NCBI GenBank assembly: GCA_963691815.1
Contig: OY829653.1
Coordinates: 28,101,653 to 28,165,652, forward strand
Source: Echiichthys vipera
Taxonomy: Eukaryota > Chordata > Actinopteri > Perciformes > Trachinidae
DNA: 64,000 nucleotides
Direction of reading: 5' to 3'
Shown: positions 62,978 through 64,000 of the stretch, piece by piece
Numbering within the stretch: the stretch's first letter is position 1
Layout of the letters: every line of letters begins with the position of its first letter
The notes under the pieces: generated by a model
Seen by the model: only the letters and a program-made list of their open reading frames with translations
What the model was told of the DNA's origin: nothing
The model's database searches: none
Translations under genes and position numbers: made by a program

Positions 62978-63352
62978 ATAAGGATGGGAATCAAGAACCG
63001 ATAAAAAATTGGAGTCAGACATCTAATATTCATCATACTTCTACACTGCTAGAAACTACGAGAAGTCGTGTTGGAGAGGAAGAAACGGTGCGATGTCTGG
63101 CGTTGTAATGCCGTTAGCACCATGCAGACAGGCTTAGCAATTTTTTTACCTTTTTAAGAAAGCTTTAAAAATATTATTCTCTTATTTCATCTACATTCTG
63201 TTCAGACTTGGAAAGTAAAACAGTTGTGTTGATGCTGAAAACCTCCGTAGGCCAATTATTTTTCCCCACAAATAAAATTAATCAGGAATCAAGAATCGGG
63301 CCGAATCAGAATCAATACCAGCATTGGTTAAAACGTACTAATTCCCATCCCT
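62978..63352. mobile_element. hAT-like MITE, ~375 bp
   Basis: GGATGGGAAT at 62982-62991 and ATTCCCATCC at 63341-63350 are exact inverted repeats. The flanks ATGCATGG and ATGCATAG match 7 of 8, a possible 8-bp target duplication. The subterminal sequence AATCAAGAACCG recurs inverted as AATCAAGAATCGGGCC. It resembles a common teleost repeat. Confidence 0.65.
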
Positions 63353-64000
63353 ATGCATAGATGTATTATAAGAACTCGATGCCACTGCTCAACGTTGCAG
63401 ACAATTTTTTCCTGTGGCCACTTGCGATCTTTCAATGAAAATCCCTGTTGCCCGAAAATAATTTTCCCATGGACCACTATTGTAAAAAAGGCATCTTAAG
63501 AAAAGTGACAGGACACCTCGAACTACAAACAAGAAAAGATATTCTTATAATTCATTTTTAATCCATGTACATTTTATATTTGTAAAGGTTACCTCAGCCC
63601 GAGAAAAGCAATTTAGAAACCAGTGACGTCATCCCAATATAAAGTCTATGGACGAGAAGGAAGTTTCGGGAGGAGCCAGTTGGAGAAACACTACTGAATA
63701 TGCTCAGTGGGCCACAAATCATAGAAGTAAACCAGGGAGCCAAGGAAAACAAATTGTGTATCCTGTGCATTGACGTAGCCTCTCCATGAAGGTTCTTTCT
63801 CTCAACTTGATCCACAGGCTCTGCCTCATTTCCTCTTACCAAAGAAGGGCATTGGGGGGAGGGAGCTACATCCATCTGGCTGAAGTTTACTGAATAAGTC
63901 ACATTAGCACCACCGCCCATGAGCTAGGCTAACAGAAAATGTTACTAGATAAACGTGAGTGGGAGTCAGTGTTGAGATTTTTCACCCAGAGTCATTTTCA

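Larger units (their letters stand above)
62672..64000. other. ebag9: upstream DNA or first intron of ebag9
   Basis: Because the first coding exon has a 3' splice acceptor, this stretch is probably intron. Two repeat-like blocks occupy 62820-63352. The promoter and first exon of ebag9 were not identified. A minus-strand ORF of 108 codons at 63594-63920 has no recognisable domain. Confidence 0.55.

Overview
This window is nuclear DNA of a ray-finned fish, most likely a spiny-rayed teleost. The genes are split by GT-AG introns and encode vertebrate proteins. The non-coding DNA holds long CA/GT and GA microsatellites and many small transposons of teleost type. There are no operons, no ribosome-binding sites and no bacterial or organellar features. 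Family names for repeats rest on remembered sequence, because no database could be searched.

Three protein genes can be rebuilt exon by exon, each with an open reading frame across every splice junction. (1) gdf6, minus strand, coding 34154 to 28506 in two exons: a 454-residue BMP-family ligand with signal peptide, prodomain, furin site and a 120-residue mature cystine-knot domain. (2) sybu (syntabulin), plus strand, coding 41721 to 50396 in seven exons: 661 residues, a kinesin-1 cargo adaptor with a central coiled coil and a C-terminal membrane anchor. (3) ebag9, minus strand, coding 62659 to 55197 in six exons: 212 residues, a small Golgi and secretory-pathway protein. gdf6 and sybu are divergent (head to head). 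sybu and ebag9 converge (tail to tail). SYBU and EBAG9 are also neighbours in mammals, so this is probably an old syntenic block. The three genes share no pathway that the sequence shows.

Layout: 1-27.1 kb has no recognisable exon. It holds microsatellites, a nested repeat at 13.96-15.24 kb and a MITE at 26.7-27.1 kb, and probably includes distal gdf6 regulatory DNA. 27.2-34.2 kb is gdf6 with its likely 3' UTR. 34.2-41.7 kb is the divergent intergenic region, with a CpG-rich candidate first exon of sybu near 36.7-36.9 kb. 41.7-51.0 kb is sybu, 51.0-55.2 kb is the convergent intergenic region with two MITEs, and 55.2-62.7 kb is ebag9. The rest is intron or upstream DNA of ebag9.

No new multi-gene system was found. 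The most informative observations are transposon structures. One is a 998-bp hAT-type element with an exact 8-bp target duplication and two further repeats inside it. Another is a long-inverted-repeat element whose right end lies 18 bp before a sybu exon. The third is a Tc1-type transposon whose catalytic middle is replaced by DNA encoding a Myb/SANT-like fragment. A histidine-rich tract in the gdf6 prodomain and a near-perfect 55-nt hairpin at 40.66 kb also deserve attention.
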